This document shows, one piece after another, positions 5,319 through 5,772 of a stretch of 5,772 nucleotides of DNA (position 1 is the stretch's first letter; each line of letters starts with the position of its first letter). Made by a program: the position numbers and the translations under genes. The notes below the pieces were generated by a model, which searched no databases, was not told the DNA's origin, and saw only the letters and a list, made by a program, of their open reading frames with translations. The DNA is from Saprospiraceae bacterium (lineage in GTDB: Bacteria; Bacteroidota; Bacteroidia; Chitinophagales; Saprospiraceae): NCBI GenBank assembly GCA_027009605.1, contig JALVCY010000033.1, positions 1 through 5,772 of the forward strand, written 5' to 3'.

Positions 5319-5403
5319 ACCACTAAGGTCACGCAGAAAACACTAAGACAACACTAAGACGTCTTAGTGTAATCTTAGTGCAAAACTAAGTGCCCTAAGT
5401 GGT
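5319..5403. repeat. Long palindrome built from CACTAAGA units
   Basis: The centre, ACACTAAGACGTCTTAGTGT (5351-5370), is a perfect 20-bp palindrome. Extending to 5341-5380 keeps 18 of 20 pairs, and with one 1-base shift the symmetry reaches ACCACT (5319-5324) and AGTGGT (5398-5403). Weaker flanking arms (TTTCGGAGTGTAGC on the left; the complement of GCTACACCGGTGTACCGAAA on the right) suggest a still larger palindrome, about 5299-5435. It lies between convergent genes and could act as a two-way terminator, although no clean T run follows. Confidence 0.85.
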
Positions 5404-5438
5404 AAGGCCAGCCGCTACACCGGTGTACCGAAACTTAA

Positions 5439-5772
5439 CTATTTCAGTTTTCTCCGCTTCATCTCCTTCAGAATAAAACCCCTTTCGCGTGTCAAATCTC
5501 CGGTGATGGAAGTATTTTCTTCGGCGCGTCTGACGAGATAGGGTAGGACTTCGTTGACCGGGCCGTAGGGTAGGTATTTGGAAGCCCGGTATCCGGCTGC
5601 AGCAAGATTAAAGGTGATATTGTCGCTCATTCCGAAAAGCTGGGAGATGATTTGGTTGGGGTGGTCGATAGGAATGTGGTGTTTTTTTAAATAGTCAACG
5701 TGCAATTGACAGCTTTTTCGGTTGTGTGTGGCATTGCAAAGTGCGATTGAGTCGATATTGTCCAGACAAAAT
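5439..5772 (-). CDS. Proline dehydrogenase, C-terminal part (5' end outside window)
   Basis: FAD-dependent oxidation of proline to pyrroline-5-carboxylate, the first step of proline catabolism. The frame is open to the right edge; 110 residues remain before the TAG at 5439-5441, roughly the last quarter of a monofunctional bacteroidotal enzyme of about 390 residues. A TTG at 5703-5705 is only an internal Leu codon, since the family sequence continues upstream (IALCNATHN, equivalent to the usual ATHN strand). Diagnostic stretches are QLFGMSDNITFNLAAAGY (44-61 of the fragment), KYLPYGPVNEVLPYL and RRAEEN. The paired arginines R81-R82 correspond to the proline-carboxylate-binding arginines of the RRxxEN motif known from PutA. 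The protein ends KEMKRRKLK with no sign of a fused aldehyde dehydrogenase domain, so it is the stand-alone form. It converges on the OmpA-family gene across a repeat-filled gap. No lesion in the visible part. Confidence 0.95.
   Translation of the reverse strand, partial: FCLDNIDSIALCNATHNRKSCQLHVDYLKKHHIPIDHPNQIISQLFGMSDNITFNLAAAGYRASKYLPYGPVNEVLPYLVRRAEENTSITGDLTRERGFILKEMKRRKLK

Noticed and set aside
5439..5705. A separate small protein starting at the TTG at 5705
   Set aside because: The frame continues upstream to the window edge with proline dehydrogenase sequence (IALCNATHN), so the TTG is an internal codon.

Overview
The window looks like the chromosome of a Bacteroidota bacterium, most likely near the Saprospiraceae. 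The evidence is a secreted FG-GAP/VCBS protein with a C-terminal type IX secretion (T9SS) sorting domain, a Bacteroidota-style Fmt (GGRNHKKLIES loop, AFRMLP motif), two TANNTTTG-type -7 promoter elements, starts without a Shine-Dalgarno sequence, and an OmpA-family cell-envelope protein of a layout I associate with that group. The family-level placement is an inference; the phylum is well supported.

Layout: (1) 2-1315, plus strand: 3' part of a gene for a secreted calcium-binding beta-propeller-type protein with a T9SS tail. (2) 1316-1989: a 674-base convergent gap filled with repeats: two arrays of an 8-bp unit (TAACGGTR), a 337-bp nested palindrome (1409-1745) and a 20-bp tandem repeat whose small stems co-vary. 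(3) 1990-2895, minus strand: fmt, complete. (4) 2896-3127: divergent promoter region with one -7 element facing each way. (5) 3128-5047, plus strand: a 639-residue envelope protein with signal peptide, two beta-sandwich domains, an OmpA peptidoglycan-binding domain, a Pro/Lys-rich linker and a C-terminal SPOR-like domain. (6) 5048-5438: a second convergent gap with palindromic repeats. Its outer and inner arms resemble those of the first gap, but its core is different. (7) 5439-5772, minus strand: 3' end of a proline dehydrogenase gene.

The four genes do not form an operon or an obvious pathway: export by T9SS, translation initiation, envelope anchoring and proline catabolism. The most unusual content is non-coding. 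Two convergent gaps carry related 'shell' inverted repeats (roughly GARTYYRCTCCKAAAAGTC, then 27 bases, then an AT-rich CMAAATTTTATTYGG arm) around different cores. In the first the core is four GTGTCG-linked hairpins; in the second it is inverted 8-bp GTTCAANN units. This suggests a modular, possibly MITE-like or REP-like palindromic element. The divergent promoter gap has none of these repeats. No tRNA, rRNA, CRISPR array or transposase gene was seen.
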